Source of the DNA: Thalassobacterium sedimentorum
GTDB taxonomy: Bacteria; Verrucomicrobiota; Verrucomicrobiia; Opitutales; Coraliomargaritaceae
NCBI RefSeq assembly: GCF_031127905.1
Contig: NZ_JARXIC010000002.1
Coordinates: 208,712-272,711, forward strand
Direction: 5' to 3'
Length of the DNA stretch: 64,000 nt
Within the stretch, counting starts at the first letter, position 1, and every line of letters starts with the position of its first letter. Position numbers and translations under genes: made by a program. Of the stretch, positions 17,935 through 28,958 are shown piece after piece. Below the pieces are notes generated by a model that saw nothing but the letters and a program-made list of their open reading frames with translations, made no database searches and was not told the origin of the DNA.

Positions 17935-19314
17935 TCAAGCTGCGTCCGCGGGGGAGTCCCCGGAATCTAGTTTGGAACGGTCCTTCACTTTTTCTTTCTC
18001 CGCCTTCCCATTCGCATCTCCTTTACCTAAGTGTAACTTAGGCTTGCTACGACCTTCGACTACGCCGCGATTGATCACAACCTTCTCGACGTTTTCCGTT
18101 TGCGGCAACTCATACATGACATCCAGCATGATACGCTCCATTATAGAACGCAGCGCTCGGGCACCCGTCTTAAGCTCGATCGCCTTTTCTGCAATTGCAG
18201 CGACAGCGTCACGCGTAAAGTGCAAATCCGCACCTTCCATTGAAAAAAGCTTACGATATTGCTTCACCAAAGAGTTCTTGGTGTTTTGCAAAATGTGTTC
18301 CAAATCAGAGCGGGAAAGCTCATCCAGTACAGCAACCATGGGCAGACGACCGATGAACTCGGGAATCATACCAAAATGCACAAGATCTTCCGGCTGCGTC
18401 TCACGCAGTAATTCACTAACAGGCACCTCATTCTGATGACGATTACGCTCCGTATCAAATCCCATTGCTTTCGAACCAACCCGATTCTGCACGATCTTAT
18501 CCAGGCCAACAAATGCCCCACCACAGATAAACAAAATGTTGGAAGTATCGAGTTGAATATACTCCTGGTTGGGATGTTTGCGCCCCCCTTGTGGCGGGAC
18601 ATTACAAACTGTGCCTTCCAGAATTTTAAGCAGCGCTTGCTGCACCCCCTCACCGGAAACATCGCGGGTGATCGAGACGTTGTCCGTCTTACGCCCAATT
18701 TTGTCGATTTCATCCACATATATGATGCCACATTCTGCCTTTTTAACATCATACTCGGCAGACTGAAGCAGACGCAGAACGATATTCTCAACATCTTCCC
18801 CGACATAACCAGCCTCAGTTAAAGTCGTGGCATCAGCGATGGCAAAAGGCACGTCCAACATTTTAGCCATTGTGCGAGCGAGCAGTGTCTTACCACTTCC
18901 AGTCGGTCCCAACAGCAAAATATTACTCTTCTCAATCTGAACGTCATCGTATTCACCGTCCAGCTCCTCGAAACCACTCGCCTGCTCAATACGCGACTCA
19001 GAACGCAATCGCTTATAATGATTATATACGGCCACCGCTAAGGCTCGTTTCGCATAGTCCTGACTAATAATATGCTCATCCAGCGCAGCGGTAATCTGAG
19101 CGGGTTTGAGTAGATTAAAGTGTCCACTGGATGCTGTCGCCTCTGTCTTAGGCGTCTCATTCGCTTCCGACAACTCGCGATCGATAATGGTTTTACACAC
19201 TGAGACACACGAGTCGCAGATGTGCACACCAGCAGGACCGGCGATCATTTTGCGAACTTCGTTTTGTGCTTTTCCGCAAAAGGAGCAGAAAGTCATTCGT
19301 GTGGACTTAGCCAT
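17935..19314 (-). CDS. clpX: ATP-dependent Clp protease ATP-binding subunit ClpX
   Basis: A 459-residue AAA+ unfoldase that recognises and threads substrates into ClpP. The N-terminal zinc-binding domain has Cys at 10, 13, 33 and 36 (FCSFCG and ICDSC). The Walker A motif is GPTGSGKT, the pore loop GYVGEDVEN and Walker [12 protein letters not shown]. The ClpP-binding tripeptide, IGF in E. coli, reads MGF here (KAMGFDTE). The C-terminal ~30 residues form a charged Lys/Glu/Asp tail longer than usual. It follows clpP by 63 bases, the conserved tig-clpP-clpX order. Confidence 0.98.
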   Translation of the reverse strand: MAKSTRMTFCSFCGKAQNEVRKMIAGPAGVHICDSCVSVCKTIIDRELSEANETPKTEATASSGHFNLLKPAQITAALDEHIISQDYAKRALAVAVYNHYKRLRSESRIEQASGFEELDGEYDDVQIEKSNILLLGPTGSGKTLLARTMAKMLDVPFAIADATTLTEAGYVGEDVENIVLRLLQSAEYDVKKAECGIIYVDEIDKIGRKTDNVSITRDVSGEGVQQALLKILEGTVCNVPPQGGRKHPNQEYIQLDTSNILFICGGAFVGLDKIVQNRVGSKAMGFDTERNRHQNEVPVSELLRETQPEDLVHFGMIPEFIGRLPMVAVLDELSRSDLEHILQNTKNSLVKQYRKLFSMEGADLHFTRDAVAAIAEKAIELKTGARALRSIMERIMLDVMYELPQTENVEKVVINRGVVEGRSKPKLHLGKGDANGKAEKEKVKDRSKLDSGDSPADAA

Positions 19315-19377
19315 AATCTATATAAAAATTGAAAGTGTAAAGGGAAGCGGGCAAAGAGGCCCCGGAAACGGCACCGA

Positions 19378-20016
19378 TTACCCGATGGGCTTGGCCTCGA
19401 TAACCTTATCGACAATGCCGTAGGCCAAAGCGTCTTCTGCTGTCAGATAAAAATCACGATCGGAATCAGCCGCGATTTCTTCAGCCGTTTTGTTGGTGTG
19501 GCTGGCAATTAAATCATTCATGCGTGAACGCCAGCGCAAGATTTCACGCGCAGCAATGGAAATATCAGAAGTCTGGCCAGTCGCACCACCGGTAGGCTGG
19601 TGCATCATCACGCGGCTATTCGGTAGCGCATAACGCTTCCCTTTAGTTCCTGCAGCCAACAACAAAGTCGCCATACTTGCAGCCTGCCCCACGCAATATG
19701 TGACGGTGTCACACTGGAGAAAGTTCATCGTATCGTAAATAGCCATGCCATCCGTCACGCTGCCCCCTGGCGAGTTAATGTAGAGGCTGATATCCTTTTT
19801 AGGATCTTCCATCTGTAGGAAGAGCATTTGCGCAATCACAGCATTGGCAACAAAGTCGTTAATTGGCGTGCCGATAAAGATAATGCGATCCCGCAATAAA
19901 CGGCTGTAGATATCCCAGGCACGCTCAGTGCGCCCCTCGCGTTCATAGACAGTTGGAAGTGGTACGTAGCTCACAGTGTAATTAGTTGGTTTCTGAATAA
20001 ATTGATAAGAAGGCAC
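19378..20016 (-). CDS. clpP: ATP-dependent Clp protease proteolytic subunit ClpP
   Basis: A 212-residue serine protease that forms the tetradecameric chamber fed by ClpX. The catalytic triad is visible as S114 ([11 protein letters not shown]), H139 (VMMHQPTGG) and D188 ([13 protein letters not shown]). The [10 protein letters not shown] loop and the C-terminal YGIVDKVIE are typical. The start is GTG 20016, with a GGG-containing sequence just upstream; the resulting N-terminus (about 20 residues before [11 protein letters not shown]) is slightly longer than in E. coli after processing. It stands between tig and clpX. Confidence 0.98.
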   Translation of the reverse strand: MPSYQFIQKPTNYTVSYVPLPTVYEREGRTERAWDIYSRLLRDRIIFIGTPINDFVANAVIAQMLFLQMEDPKKDISLYINSPGGSVTDGMAIYDTMNFLQCDTVTYCVGQAASMATLLLAAGTKGKRYALPNSRVMMHQPTGGATGQTSDISIAAREILRWRSRMNDLIASHTNKTAEEIAADSDRDFYLTAEDALAYGIVDKVIEAKPIG

Positions 20017-20096
20017 TTACCCTATAGGCCAAGTGTCGAATATCAAATGCTTTTGAAGTTTCTGCAGTGTCGCAGATAATTGAAAGACTGATTTCC

Positions 20097-20148
20097 GTCA
20101 ATTAAGCAAGTGCAGCACTCAGACGATGCTGCACTCACAATAATTGAC
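20097..20148. repeat. Large two-step stem-loop between tig and clpP
   Basis: Outer arms GTCAATTA (20097-20104) and TAATTGAC (20141-20148) flank inner arms AGTGCAGCA (20109-20117) and TGCTGCACT (20127-20135), both perfect, with a nine-base apical loop and a 4/5-base internal loop. There is no T-run on either side, so it is not a standard terminator. In the leftward tig-clpP transcript it could block readthrough, stabilise a segment, or be a processing site. Confidence 0.7.
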
Positions 20149-20229
20149 AAGCGCTATCGAAACATAGGGCACACGACACGCTCAAGTGCACCATAAGTCC
20201 GTGTCTTCCAGGAACCGACGCAGGAAGCA

Positions 20230-21570
20230 CTAGGCGTCTGCGGCATCCGCCCCCACAGGTACAGCGACGACTTCACGCTCGGCCTTCTCTGCCAGCAGAT
20301 CCATGGTTTTCCCTAAAATGATATCACGACGCATTTGATTGATCCGATTCTGATCTTTCTGCAGTTCTTTGACCAATTTTTCTGGATTTTGTCCCGACTG
20401 CTGCGCTTCCATCATAATCATACGGCTGAAATCTTCGTTCTCGACCTTGATCTTTTCCTTCTCGGCGATCTTCGTCAGAATCAGGCGTGATTTGAGACGA
20501 TCATGTGCCGCCTTACGTGCACCTTCATGCAAGGAGTCCTTATGCTTTTCAAATTCTTCTGCCGAGACTCCCTGCTGCATGTTACGCTGCATAAAATCTC
20601 GCAACACCGCTTCCGTCTCTCCTTCTACGCCACTCTCAGGAACTGGAAAATCAACAGCCTTGAGCAACTCCTCAGTGATCTGCTGGCGTTCAGAAGTTGC
20701 ATTCTGTTGTTTCTTCTGGTTCTCAATATTCTCAGCGATCTTAGTGCGTAATTCCGCCTCATCAGCAACTTGAAGGCTATCAAAGAAGGCTTGATCCATC
20801 TCGGGCATAACTTTCTCACGCACTTCCTTAGCCTCAATACTGTAAACTGCAGTCTTTCCCGCCAAGGCCTCAGGCTGAAAATCTTCCGGAAATTCCATAG
20901 TGACTTCCTTAGTATCGCCCGCTTTCATGCCAATGAGCCCGTCGACAACGGCGCGCACTCCAGGTGCATCCTCAGAACCAGCTTCTTCCCACGTCACCTT
21001 TTGGGTTCCGAACATGGGTGAATCAGGTACCAAATCAGCAACGAGCTCGTCACCTATTTTACCCTCATAGCCGCACTGTACATAATCCCCTTTTTCCGCG
21101 GCCTTCTCGGCAACATTGAACTCAGCACGTTGGCTAAGAATCTGATCCAACATCTTAGTCACTTCCTCCTCAGTGGCTTCAGTCGGTGTGTTAGTGACCT
21201 TGAGACCTTCATAGGCTGGAACTTCAAATTCTGGAATGACGTCTACGGTGAAAGTCACTACAGCATCTTGTCCAGCGGCAATCTCACCTTCATCCAGTTC
21301 GACGATTGTAAAGACTTCGAAATCAGCCCCCGCAACACCCGATTGATGGGCTTGAGAAATCACTCGCTGCTTAAGTTCTTGTTTTAGATCTTTTGCGAAT
21401 CGCGTGCGTACCATGCTCTCTGGCGCTTTGCCGGGGCGAAAGCCGGGAATCTTAGCTTGACGCTGGTAGTCCTTAATAAGTTTCGCTTCTTGCGCAGCCA
21501 CTTCTTCAGAAGTGACTGTGACTGCGATAGTTTTGCGAGTTGCGTTGATTTCTTGAACGTCGGTTTTCAC
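20230..21570 (-). CDS. tig: Trigger factor, ribosome-associated chaperone and prolyl isomerase
   Basis: A 446-residue protein of normal trigger-factor length. The N-terminal ribosome-binding domain has the signature IPGFRPGKAPESMVRTRF near residue 40. The central FKBP-like domain (about 155-245) shows GDYVQCGYEGKIGDE and GLIGMKAGDTKEVTMEFPED. The C-terminal arm region is helical and charged (EELLKAVDFPVPESGVEGE and later MRRDIILGKTMDLLAEKA). It binds nascent chains at the ribosome exit. It leads the leftward tig-clpP-clpX group, with 213 bases and a large stem-loop before clpP. Confidence 0.97.
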   Translation of the reverse strand: MKTDVQEINATRKTIAVTVTSEEVAAQEAKLIKDYQRQAKIPGFRPGKAPESMVRTRFAKDLKQELKQRVISQAHQSGVAGADFEVFTIVELDEGEIAAGQDAVVTFTVDVIPEFEVPAYEGLKVTNTPTEATEEEVTKMLDQILSQRAEFNVAEKAAEKGDYVQCGYEGKIGDELVADLVPDSPMFGTQKVTWEEAGSEDAPGVRAVVDGLIGMKAGDTKEVTMEFPEDFQPEALAGKTAVYSIEAKEVREKVMPEMDQAFFDSLQVADEAELRTKIAENIENQKKQQNATSERQQITEELLKAVDFPVPESGVEGETEAVLRDFMQRNMQQGVSAEEFEKHKDSLHEGARKAAHDRLKSRLILTKIAEKEKIKVENEDFSRMIMMEAQQSGQNPEKLVKELQKDQNRINQMRRDIILGKTMDLLAEKAEREVVAVPVGADAADA

Positions 21571-21832
21571 GGTGTGTATGTGTGTTGAATTAGGTCGGCG
21601 AGAAAGAACGCCGCACAGGAAAAAGCGGGTGAATAAAGGGTATAGCTATTTTACGGTCAATGCCTATATTTACGCGAAATGGCAGCAATCGCATTTAATC
21701 AGCGAGAACCTGCCGATCGTCGTCTCTGTATTAAAAAAATCTTCGCTCTAGGGCCTAAATAAAATTCAAGCCCAAACAATAGATAGCGGCTCCATCAGAA
21801 GAGTGCATCCAATCTAGACGCACTCAATACGC

Positions 21833-22159
21833 TTAGTTAGACTTCGAAGGCGCGACAGCGGCGTAAAGCAGCACCAGCAAATTTGCACCGGGAACCAACA
21901 TGAAAAGCGTCCAATAAGCTGGCCGCCCCATATCACGCAGGCGCTTGAGGAGCTGCATCAACCCCACCATCGAGCAGATCAGGGCAATCACAATACCAAA
22001 AAATGCGCCCAAAGGGCTGTAATTTCCATGATGCCAATGGTTGAAATAATCAATCGCCACTTTAGTCACCCCAAGGGTCAACAGAACCAGCAACACAATG
22101 CGAAGAGTGAAAACGAATCGGCCGATACGGCCTTCAGAGCTAATAAAAGTATCTTTCAT
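21833..22159 (-). CDS. DUF805-family small membrane protein
   Basis: A 108-residue inner-membrane protein with three hydrophobic segments (about 13-32, 46-65 and 80-102). It shows the DUF805 landmarks GRIGRFVFTLRIV near the start and LKRLRDMGRPAYWTLFMLVPGANLLVLLYA near the end. The function of DUF805 proteins is not known. It is monocistronic in appearance, 260 bases from tig, and divergent from the DMT transporter gene. Confidence 0.85.
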   Translation of the reverse strand: MKDTFISSEGRIGRFVFTLRIVLLVLLTLGVTKVAIDYFNHWHHGNYSPLGAFFGIVIALICSMVGLMQLLKRLRDMGRPAYWTLFMLVPGANLLVLLYAAVAPSKSN

Positions 22160-22339
22160 AATAAAAAGTAGCAGAAGTAATCAGCCGATATTTACGATTC
22201 AAACTAGGATCGCAATAAAAACCGACCTCGCATTGCGCAACGAAGCATTTTGATCGTATAAGAATGCGCTCAACCGTTAATTACCTTTATCCTCGTGAAA
22301 TAACATGACGCAAACAAGCGGCTTAACACCACACCATCG

Positions 22340-23242
22340 ATGTCTTGGATCGCACTCAGTATCTGTTCCGCCCTTCTACTTGGTCTCTATGATCTGGCCA
22401 AAAAGCACGCCCTGCGTGACAATGCAGTCTTACCGGTGCTTTTTTTCGGAATTCTGACAAGCGGGGTTACCTGGTTACCGTTCGTGCTATGGTCGCACCT
22501 AGCACCTCAAAGCTTCCCATCAACACAGTTTCTAGTCACTCCTCTGCAAGCGCACGAACACGTACTGCTCTTTTTAAAGTCCGCTCTGGTCGCAGGTTCG
22601 TGGATATTCGGATATTTCGCACTCAAAAACTTACCGCTCTCCATCGCTGGGCCGATCCGCGCAACAGGTCCCCTCTGGACGATTCTGCTGGCAGTCTTTC
22701 TCATGAGCGAAAGCCCGAGCCCTTGGCAGTGGGTCGGCATCATCATCGTGCTAGCCGCTTTCTACGCATTTTCCTTTGTTGGAAAACTAGAGGGCATCTA
22801 CTTTTCCCGCGATAAATGGATCGGTTTCATGCTCGCGGCAACCCTCATTGGTGCTTGTAGCGCGATTTACGACAAATTCCTACTGCAAAGCGCACTCATC
22901 GGACCCGCCACCGTACAAGCGTGGTTCTCGTTGTATCTAGTCGTGGTCATGGCACCATTCTACCTACTCTGGTTACGTGGGGCATGGCCACGCGGGCACT
23001 TCGAATGGCGCTGGTCTATCCCAATGATCGGCCTGCTGCTGCTCTCAGCCGACTTCCTCTACTTCACTGCCATCGCACAAGAAGACGCACTCATTGCGGT
23101 CATTTCCCCCATCCGTCGCGGCGCGGTGGTCGTTACCTTCCTTGGTGGCATATTCCTGCACAAAGAAGTCAATTTTAAACCTAAAGCGATCTGCATTCTC
23201 TTCCTATTACTCGGCATCGTGTTGATGAAAATGGGCAGCTAG
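22340..23242 (+). CDS. EamA/DMT-superfamily transporter
   Basis: A 300-residue integral membrane protein with about ten hydrophobic segments arranged as two repeated EamA units (residues ~1-140 and ~155-298). In the first, AGPIRATGPLWTILLAVFLMSE followed by WQWVGIIIVLAAF is the typical EamA end block; the matching region in the second is VISPIRRGAVVVTFLGGIFLHKE. Members export or import small metabolites; the substrate cannot be predicted. Start ATG 22340 gives MSWIALSICSALLLG, entering the first helix directly. Confidence 0.88.
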   Translation: MSWIALSICSALLLGLYDLAKKHALRDNAVLPVLFFGILTSGVTWLPFVLWSHLAPQSFPSTQFLVTPLQAHEHVLLFLKSALVAGSWIFGYFALKNLPLSIAGPIRATGPLWTILLAVFLMSESPSPWQWVGIIIVLAAFYAFSFVGKLEGIYFSRDKWIGFMLAATLIGACSAIYDKFLLQSALIGPATVQAWFSLYLVVVMAPFYLLWLRGAWPRGHFEWRWSIPMIGLLLLSADFLYFTAIAQEDALIAVISPIRRGAVVVTFLGGIFLHKEVNFKPKAICILFLLLGIVLMKMGS

Positions 23243-23271
23243 CCGTCGACGGCTCGAGCCCCCAACCATTC

Positions 23272-23475
23272 CTAATCGACGCATTCAGAAGCTGACATGT
23301 TTAAGCTCTCCTCAATAACAGATTCTGCTACAATTGGGGATTCCTTTGCGTCCCCAGGTGCCACGATTGTAAGGTTTTGCCCCGCGCCGCCCAACACGGC
23401 CGGCACCACGAATAGAAGTAAAAGTGAACCGCCCACCAAAAATGCTCCCACAATATATAAATGTCCTCGATTCAT
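23272..23475 (-). CDS. Small single-pass membrane protein, hypothetical
   Basis: A 67-residue open frame. Residues 8-30 form a clear membrane helix (VGAFLVGGSLLLLFVVPAVLG), preceded by MNRGHLYI and followed by a polar tail (GDAKESPIVAESVIEE). This design is typical of small membrane proteins, but no family is recognised. AGAGG lies about 13 bases before the ATG. It converges with the DMT transporter and lies 61 bases downstream of the queG start side. Could be a chance frame. Confidence 0.5.
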   Translation of the reverse strand: MNRGHLYIVGAFLVGGSLLLLFVVPAVLGGAGQNLTIVAPGDAKESPIVAESVIEESLNMSASECVD

Positions 23476-23536
23476 CTCTAAAATAAGCCTCTAACCCTTC
23501 CTAGATGATGAAACAAGTTTATATTCCCCTCACCAC

Positions 23537-24568
23537 CTAATTTCGATCAGTGATTTGACGAATTGCCCAACTGGCATGCTCAGCCAGCATCGGATCAGCA
23601 TCCAGCACGACCTTCTCAAGCGCCACTAGATCCGCCGCGACGCCAACATTCCCCAGGACCACGCATATATTGCGCTTAAAACGGTGCAATTTAAGACGCC
23701 GCAGTGGCGACCCCTGCATCCGTTCGGAAAAGGTCGCCTGATCCCAGAGTAGCATTTCGCCTAAGCTTGGTAACTCGCGTATGGCAAATTTTGGCTCTAC
23801 AGTCGGCACCGCCCATTTATTCCAAGGGCACACATCCAAACACTCGTCACAGCCATAGAGTCGATCGCCAATGGCCGAGCGATATTCAACAGGGATCGCA
23901 CCGTCGTGCTCAATTGTCAGATAAGAAATACACTTAGTCGCATCAAGTTGATACGGCGCGGTGATCGCCTGCGTCGGGCAGGCATCAAGACAACGCGTAC
24001 AGTTACCACAGCGGTCTTTCTGCTGCGTACTCGTGGGCAAGTCCAATGTCGTCACGATATTCGCCAAAAAATTCCAAGTGCCTCGCTTCGGTTCAATGAG
24101 AATCGTGCTTTTGCCCTGCCATCCCAATCCCGCAGACTCCGCGATGGGTTTTTCCAAAAGAGGGCCAGTATCCACGTAAGGGCGCTGTTCACCACCATAG
24201 TCCTCGCGTAAAATACGACAAAGTCGCTTCAGACGGCGCAGCATAAAATTATGATAGTCATCACCCAGTGCGTATTTAGCGACGCGATAACCTCGTTCCG
24301 GATCCGGCTGATAGTAATTGAGTGCTAAAGAGATGATAGACTTAGCTTCACGCTCGGGGATCAGTCGCTCTGGGTACATACGCCGATCATTATTGCGCTC
24401 CATCCAGGCCATCGTGCCATGCTTGCCTTCGGCAATCCATTGTGCATAATATTCGTAACGCAGCTGAAGCGGCACCGCCGACACACCGATGGAATGAAAG
24501 CCTAAGGCTTCTGCCTCAGCCTGAAGTCGCGTTAATATAGTCTGATTCGGATGCACCACAATTCGCAA
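23537..24568 (-). CDS. queG: Epoxyqueuosine reductase
   Basis: A 343-residue cobalamin-dependent iron-sulfur enzyme that reduces epoxyqueuosine to queuosine in tRNA, the last step of queuosine synthesis. Two ferredoxin-like [4Fe-4S] motifs are seen, CGNCTRCLDACPTQAI (~190) and CDECLDVCPWNKWAV (~245). The N-terminal region holds the family blocks MAWMERNNDRRMYPE and SIISLALNYYQP, and GLGWQGKSTILI precedes the clusters. The C-terminal HEAT-like part is short. An in-frame start further downstream is possible, because the first ten residues are not typical. Confidence 0.95.
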   Translation of the reverse strand: MRIVVHPNQTILTRLQAEAEALGFHSIGVSAVPLQLRYEYYAQWIAEGKHGTMAWMERNNDRRMYPERLIPEREAKSIISLALNYYQPDPERGYRVAKYALGDDYHNFMLRRLKRLCRILREDYGGEQRPYVDTGPLLEKPIAESAGLGWQGKSTILIEPKRGTWNFLANIVTTLDLPTSTQQKDRCGNCTRCLDACPTQAITAPYQLDATKCISYLTIEHDGAIPVEYRSAIGDRLYGCDECLDVCPWNKWAVPTVEPKFAIRELPSLGEMLLWDQATFSERMQGSPLRRLKLHRFKRNICVVLGNVGVAADLVALEKVVLDADPMLAEHASWAIRQITDRN

Positions 24569-24617
24569 TATGCGCGCGCGAACTTGATAGTCCAGTCATC
24601 TGCAGTAGAAATATTGA

Positions 24618-24646
24618 TTCAATAAAATAATCAAAACTTATATAAT
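24618..24646 (+). promoter_or_regulatory. Candidate sigma-70 promoter of the hybrid kinase gene
   Basis: TTCAAT (24618-24623) and a perfect TATAAT (24641-24646) are separated by 17 bases in an AT-rich stretch about 80 bases before the GTG start at 24730. The -35 element is weak. This is a pattern match only. Confidence 0.35.
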
Positions 24647-24729
24647 TTGCCTCGGCTCAGGCGCCATTAATAGTTCATTCTGAAAACCTAGCTAATTCCC
24701 AAAACTCGAATCCGTAAGAAAAAGTCACC

Positions 24730-27700
24730 GTGATCGGACGCATCCCCTCATCGCCGCCGCTAGCCGAGAAAATTCAGGCACACCCAATCTTACTGAACCT
24801 GCTGACGACACTAATCTACGGGGCAATGGCAGCGGTCGGGTTCTGCTTAACCAAAATCGAAGGCAACATTTCCCCGATATGGCCAGCAAGCGGATTCGCG
24901 GTAGCGACGATCTACATGGGCGGCTACCGCCTATTGCCTGGAATTTTATTCGGAGCTTTTATCGCAAACTCGCTTAACGATGTCAGTGCATTCAGCGCAT
25001 TGATTATCTCAATTAGCAATTGCTGCGAGGCCTTAATCGCAGGCTGGCTCCTAAACCGTGCACGTTCTCTCGGCTCACAATTGGGCCAGTACACCACCCC
25101 GACCTGGATCTTAGCGTCTGCACTCATTGCCCCCATCATCACTGCTACAATCGGTAGCTTCAGCATCCTCTACTTAAATACAAATGCGGAAGCACTTCCA
25201 TTCTGGCAGGTCACACTCACTTGGTTTGCCGGTGATGCGATAGGCATCCTGATTATCACTCCTGCCATTCTATCATTCAAATGGCCCTCATTCACTAAGG
25301 ATTGGTGCCTTAAACTGCTCAGCCTGTGTATTCTCACAGCACTCGTTTATGCCCTGATATTCTTCTACCAATATGGTAATCCTTTCCTATTTTTGGTCTT
25401 CTTTCTTTTAATTCCGGCCTGCCGCTGGTTTGGGCCCGCAGGCTGCGCTTATAGTACCCTCTGCTTCGTAGTATTTGTTTCAATCGCAATTGCCACAAAG
25501 ACAATCACCGCCATCTCGACAGCTTCCTACTATGAGCTCCTCGCTCTCGATATTATTCTACTCGCCCTCTCAGTCACCTCATTAACCATCGCCTCATTCT
25601 ATAAAAAAGGGCACTTCCGCGCGCCAACTCTGATGCTCACGATCGGCTGGCTCATCAGTGGACTTATCTATTATACTCTGGAAAGTGCCTCCACCAAAAT
25701 AGATCAGAAAAATTTTGTCGAACTAGTCAATGATATAGAATTCGCCGTAACAGATCGCCTTCAAACCTATGTCGATGCCCTAATCGCCGCGGCAGGCATC
25801 TATATCAACTCCGAAGAACTCCGCCCCGAAGAATGGCACACCTACGTAGAGCATCTCAATCTAGTCAAACGCTACCCAGGCATAAACGGCTTAGGCTTTA
25901 TCCAGCCTCTTAATAAAGCAGAGCTCGCCGATTTTGTCGCTCATAAACGAGCAAGCGGACTCCCGGATTTTGAAATTAAAGAAGTACCAGGAGTGGAACG
26001 CCCACCGGTCGATGCGATGGGCTATGAGCACTACATCATAACCTATATTGAGCCTTATAAAGCCAACAGTAAGGCGCTAGGGCTCGACGTCGCCTCAGAA
26101 ATCAATCGACAAACCGCAGGGCAGCGCGCACGCGACACTGGCCTGCCCACGATGACTGAACGCATCACATTAGTACAGGATGGAATGGAGCGCCCCGGGT
26201 TTCTCATTTTTTTCCCGATGTATCGCTCCGGAGCTCCCACAGAAACCATCAGTCAGCGGCGGGCAGCTTTCATCGGATGGAGCTACGCCCCCTTCATCAC
26301 TGAAGTCTTTCTAAATGGCGTACTCGGCAATCGAGAGAACCAAATCCATTTCGAAATATACGACAGCATCACCATCAGTCCCAGCACCTTTGTTTATAGC
26401 ACCACAGGTCAGACTCAACATTCCAACTCATCCGATTTTGCCAATATCAGCTCACTAGATCTCTGCAAACAAACATTCACTTTCGGTTGGAACCCGGGAG
26501 ATGCATTTCAAAAACAGGAAACCACTTCCGCAACCATCGCTGCAGCCAGTTTGTCACTGGGGTCCTGCCTATTAGTTGTGATCGTCGTCAACTTGCAATC
26601 CACCAATCGCCGGGCACAACGCATCGTCGAAGAACGCACACTTGAGCTGAGTGCGATTAATGAGAAACTACAACGTGAAGTTAGCGACCGGGAAAAAGCA
26701 GAACTGGAAGCGAGAGAGGCCCACAAGGCAGCCAATGAAGCGAATTTAGCGAAAAGCGAATTCCTCGCAACGATGAGTCATGAAATCCGAACTCCAATGA
26801 ACAGCGTGATCGGCTTCGCCGAACTACTCTGCGGCAGTGAGCTGAAAACGGAACAACGTCTATGGGCCACCTATATACAGTCATCTGGCAATTCACTACT
26901 CAGCCTAATCAACGACATCCTTGATTTCTCCAAAATCGAAGCCGGCAAACTCGAACTCGAGGCCATTCCATTTTCAATCAGCGACTGTTTGAATGAAGTC
27001 GTGTGCAGCCTGGAACCCATCGCCGCCCAAAAAGGATTGCTCATCAACTTGGAAACCAGCGCAGCATTGCCCGAAAAAGTCATCGGGGATCCGATCCGCC
27101 TGAAGCAAGTGGTCACCAACTTAGTTGGCAACTCCATCAAGTTTACCGCCAAAGGCAGTATCGTCGTTACAGCAACATGGACAGGGAGTCCTCAAAATGG
27201 AGTTGCAGAAATTTTCGTACGCGACAGTGGTATCGGCATTCCCAAAGAGAAAATCGGCCACCTGTTCGAACGCTTTTCACAAGTCGATAGCTCTACGACA
27301 CGACAATACGGAGGTACTGGACTTGGTCTGGCGATCTGCAAACGTATCGTCAATTTAATGAACGGCCAAATTCAGGTCGAGAACACGAATGAGAAAGGCA
27401 CGACAATCAAGTTCAATATACCATTCACCGCGGCCAAAGCAATCGAACTCAAAAAGAATGAGCTACGCAAAGCCACGCAACAGTCACAAAATCACGCAAG
27501 TAACAAACTCCAAGTACTGGTCGTCGACGATAACGCAGTAAATCGCAAACTAGCCGAAACAGTCATACGTCGTCTCGGCCACGAAGTGGATACCGCCAAC
27601 GATGGCATCGACGCAATCGAACATGTGACTAAGCGTTTTTACGATATCGCCTTCCTCGACTGTCAGATGCCCAAACTAGACGGTTTCGACGCCACTCGTC

Positions 27701-27915
27701 GCATCCGGCAATTGGAAGCCCAGGGCCAAGTCCCAGGCAGTCATCCAGATAAAAAGCTTCCTATCATCGCACTCACAGCAAACGCATCCGAAAAAGACCG
27801 CATCGCCTGCATTGAATGCGGGATGGATTCTTACATCTGCAAGCCAGCGAGAATTAAAGACTTTGAGAGCGCATTCAAACAACTCGCAGACAGCCAACGC
27901 ACAGCCTCAACATAA
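24730..27915 (+). CDS. MASE1-CHASE hybrid sensor histidine kinase
   Basis: A 1061-residue membrane kinase. Residues ~20-320 are a MASE1-type block of about eight membrane helices ([19 protein letters not shown]). A CHASE extracytoplasmic sensor (~335-560) includes [13 protein letters not shown] and [16 protein letters not shown] further membrane helix (~600) and coiled coil lead to HisKA with phospho-acceptor H684 ([21 protein letters not shown]), HATPase ([28 protein letters not shown]) and a C-terminal receiver (~926-1050) with D977 ([18 protein letters not shown]). It autophosphorylates and passes phosphate to its own receiver; no phosphotransfer (Hpt) protein or response regulator is adjacent. 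The start is GTG 24730, which opens just before the first helix. Confidence 0.95.
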   Translation: MIGRIPSSPPLAEKIQAHPILLNLLTTLIYGAMAAVGFCLTKIEGNISPIWPASGFAVATIYMGGYRLLPGILFGAFIANSLNDVSAFSALIISISNCCEALIAGWLLNRARSLGSQLGQYTTPTWILASALIAPIITATIGSFSILYLNTNAEALPFWQVTLTWFAGDAIGILIITPAILSFKWPSFTKDWCLKLLSLCILTALVYALIFFYQYGNPFLFLVFFLLIPACRWFGPAGCAYSTLCFVVFVSIAIATKTITAISTASYYELLALDIILLALSVTSLTIASFYKKGHFRAPTLMLTIGWLISGLIYYTLESASTKIDQKNFVELVNDIEFAVTDRLQTYVDALIAAAGIYINSEELRPEEWHTYVEHLNLVKRYPGINGLGFIQPLNKAELADFVAHKRASGLPDFEIKEVPGVERPPVDAMGYEHYIITYIEPYKANSKALGLDVASEINRQTAGQRARDTGLPTMTERITLVQDGMERPGFLIFFPMYRSGAPTETISQRRAAFIGWSYAPFITEVFLNGVLGNRENQIHFEIYDSITISPSTFVYSTTGQTQHSNSSDFANISSLDLCKQTFTFGWNPGDAFQKQETTSATIAAASLSLGSCLLVVIVVNLQSTNRRAQRIVEERTLELSAINEKLQREVSDREKAELEAREAHKAANEANLAKSEFLATMSHEIRTPMNSVIGFAELLCGSELKTEQRLWATYIQSSGNSLLSLINDILDFSKIEAGKLELEAIPFSISDCLNEVVCSLEPIAAQKGLLINLETSAALPEKVIGDPIRLKQVVTNLVGNSIKFTAKGSIVVTATWTGSPQNGVAEIFVRDSGIGIPKEKIGHLFERFSQVDSSTTRQYGGTGLGLAICKRIVNLMNGQIQVENTNEKGTTIKFNIPFTAAKAIELKKNELRKATQQSQNHASNKLQVLVVDDNAVNRKLAETVIRRLGHEVDTANDGIDAIEHVTKRFYDIAFLDCQMPKLDGFDATRRIRQLEAQGQVPGSHPDKKLPIIALTANASEKDRIACIECGMDSYICKPARIKDFESAFKQLADSQRTAST

Positions 27916-27964
27916 CTGGCTTTAAAGAGTGACAAGCGCATACGAGTAAACAAGCCTGCGCAAT

Positions 27965-28858
27965 ATGAATAAACAAGCTATCACTGCCACCGTCTTTGTC
28001 ATTTTGCTCGCAATCATTGCGATCGCGGGCAGTCGTTTTTTTGTCAGCGTGCCTGCTGGCCATGTTGCCGTGGCCAGCCTATTCGGCGATGTTCGCGACG
28101 AACCCTACACCGAAGGACTTCACATTCCCGTAAATCCTCTCTACGAATTTACTTTTTATGATGTTCGTGAAAAAGAACTGAAAGAAACCGCCGGCGTGCC
28201 CAGCCAAGACCAGCTCACAACCACAGTTGATGTGAGCATAAAGTTCCGCATCAACGGAGTCGATGCCCCACGCATGCTGCAAGAAACCGGCACTTTCGAA
28301 GATGCCGTCCGCGTTCAAATACAACCCAAATTACGTTCTGTCGTTCGGGAACAAGGCAAGAGCATCGTCCGCGCCGAAGATTTCTTTCTGCAGGAAACTC
28401 AAGAACGCTTACAGGCTGACATTTTCTCTAGCATGAGCGAATACTTGGAACCACGCGGAATCACCTGTCTCGACATTCTAATTCGCGACATCAATCTACC
28501 TCCATTCATCACTCGCGCCATTGAAAAAAAGAAGGAACGCGAACAAGAAGTGGAACAACAAAAAGCCGAATTGGAGCGCTTCCGGACCGAACAACAGCAA
28601 ATCATCGCCGAAGCGCAAGCCAACCGCGAGGCTGCCGAACTTGAAGCCGAACAACGTAAAGTGCTGGCCGATGCGCAGGCTTACGAAATTACAAAACTCA
28701 ATGAGGCAATCTCCCAAAATCCCGCCTACGTACAGCTACAAGCCCTCGAAGCACTGAAAGCAATTTCCAAAGACGCCTCCAGCAAAATTTACTTTCTAAA
28801 TGGCGATTCTCCAGCCCCACTCCCGTTGATGAATATGGGAGATCCGCTTACCAAATAA
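27965..28858 (+). CDS. Prohibitin-like SPFH/band 7 membrane protein
   Basis: A 297-residue protein with one N-terminal membrane anchor (residues 7-26), an SPFH/band-7 domain (~30-200, with VPAGHVAVASLFGDV and TTVDVSIKFRI), and a Glu/Gln/Ala-rich coiled coil (~190-255) ending near SSKIYFLNGDSP. This is the architecture of prohibitins, which oligomerise into large membrane rings and often regulate FtsH proteases. No ftsH is adjacent. It starts 49 bases after the hybrid kinase and might share its transcript. Confidence 0.9.
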   Translation: MNKQAITATVFVILLAIIAIAGSRFFVSVPAGHVAVASLFGDVRDEPYTEGLHIPVNPLYEFTFYDVREKELKETAGVPSQDQLTTTVDVSIKFRINGVDAPRMLQETGTFEDAVRVQIQPKLRSVVREQGKSIVRAEDFFLQETQERLQADIFSSMSEYLEPRGITCLDILIRDINLPPFITRAIEKKKEREQEVEQQKAELERFRTEQQQIIAEAQANREAAELEAEQRKVLADAQAYEITKLNEAISQNPAYVQLQALEALKAISKDASSKIYFLNGDSPAPLPLMNMGDPLTK

Positions 28859-28958
28859 TTGATTCTAGGCGCTAAGCCAAGCGGATGCCTACAGGAAAAC
28901 ACCGCAAAACAGACGGCGGGATGCACGCGCCTTACATTAAGCCTAATCGAAGCCATGT

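Noticed and set aside
23242..23255. GCCGTCGACGGC palindrome at the end of the DMT transporter gene as a regulatory site
   Set aside because: A 12-base GC-rich palindrome without loop or T-run, overlapping a stop codon, is likely by chance.
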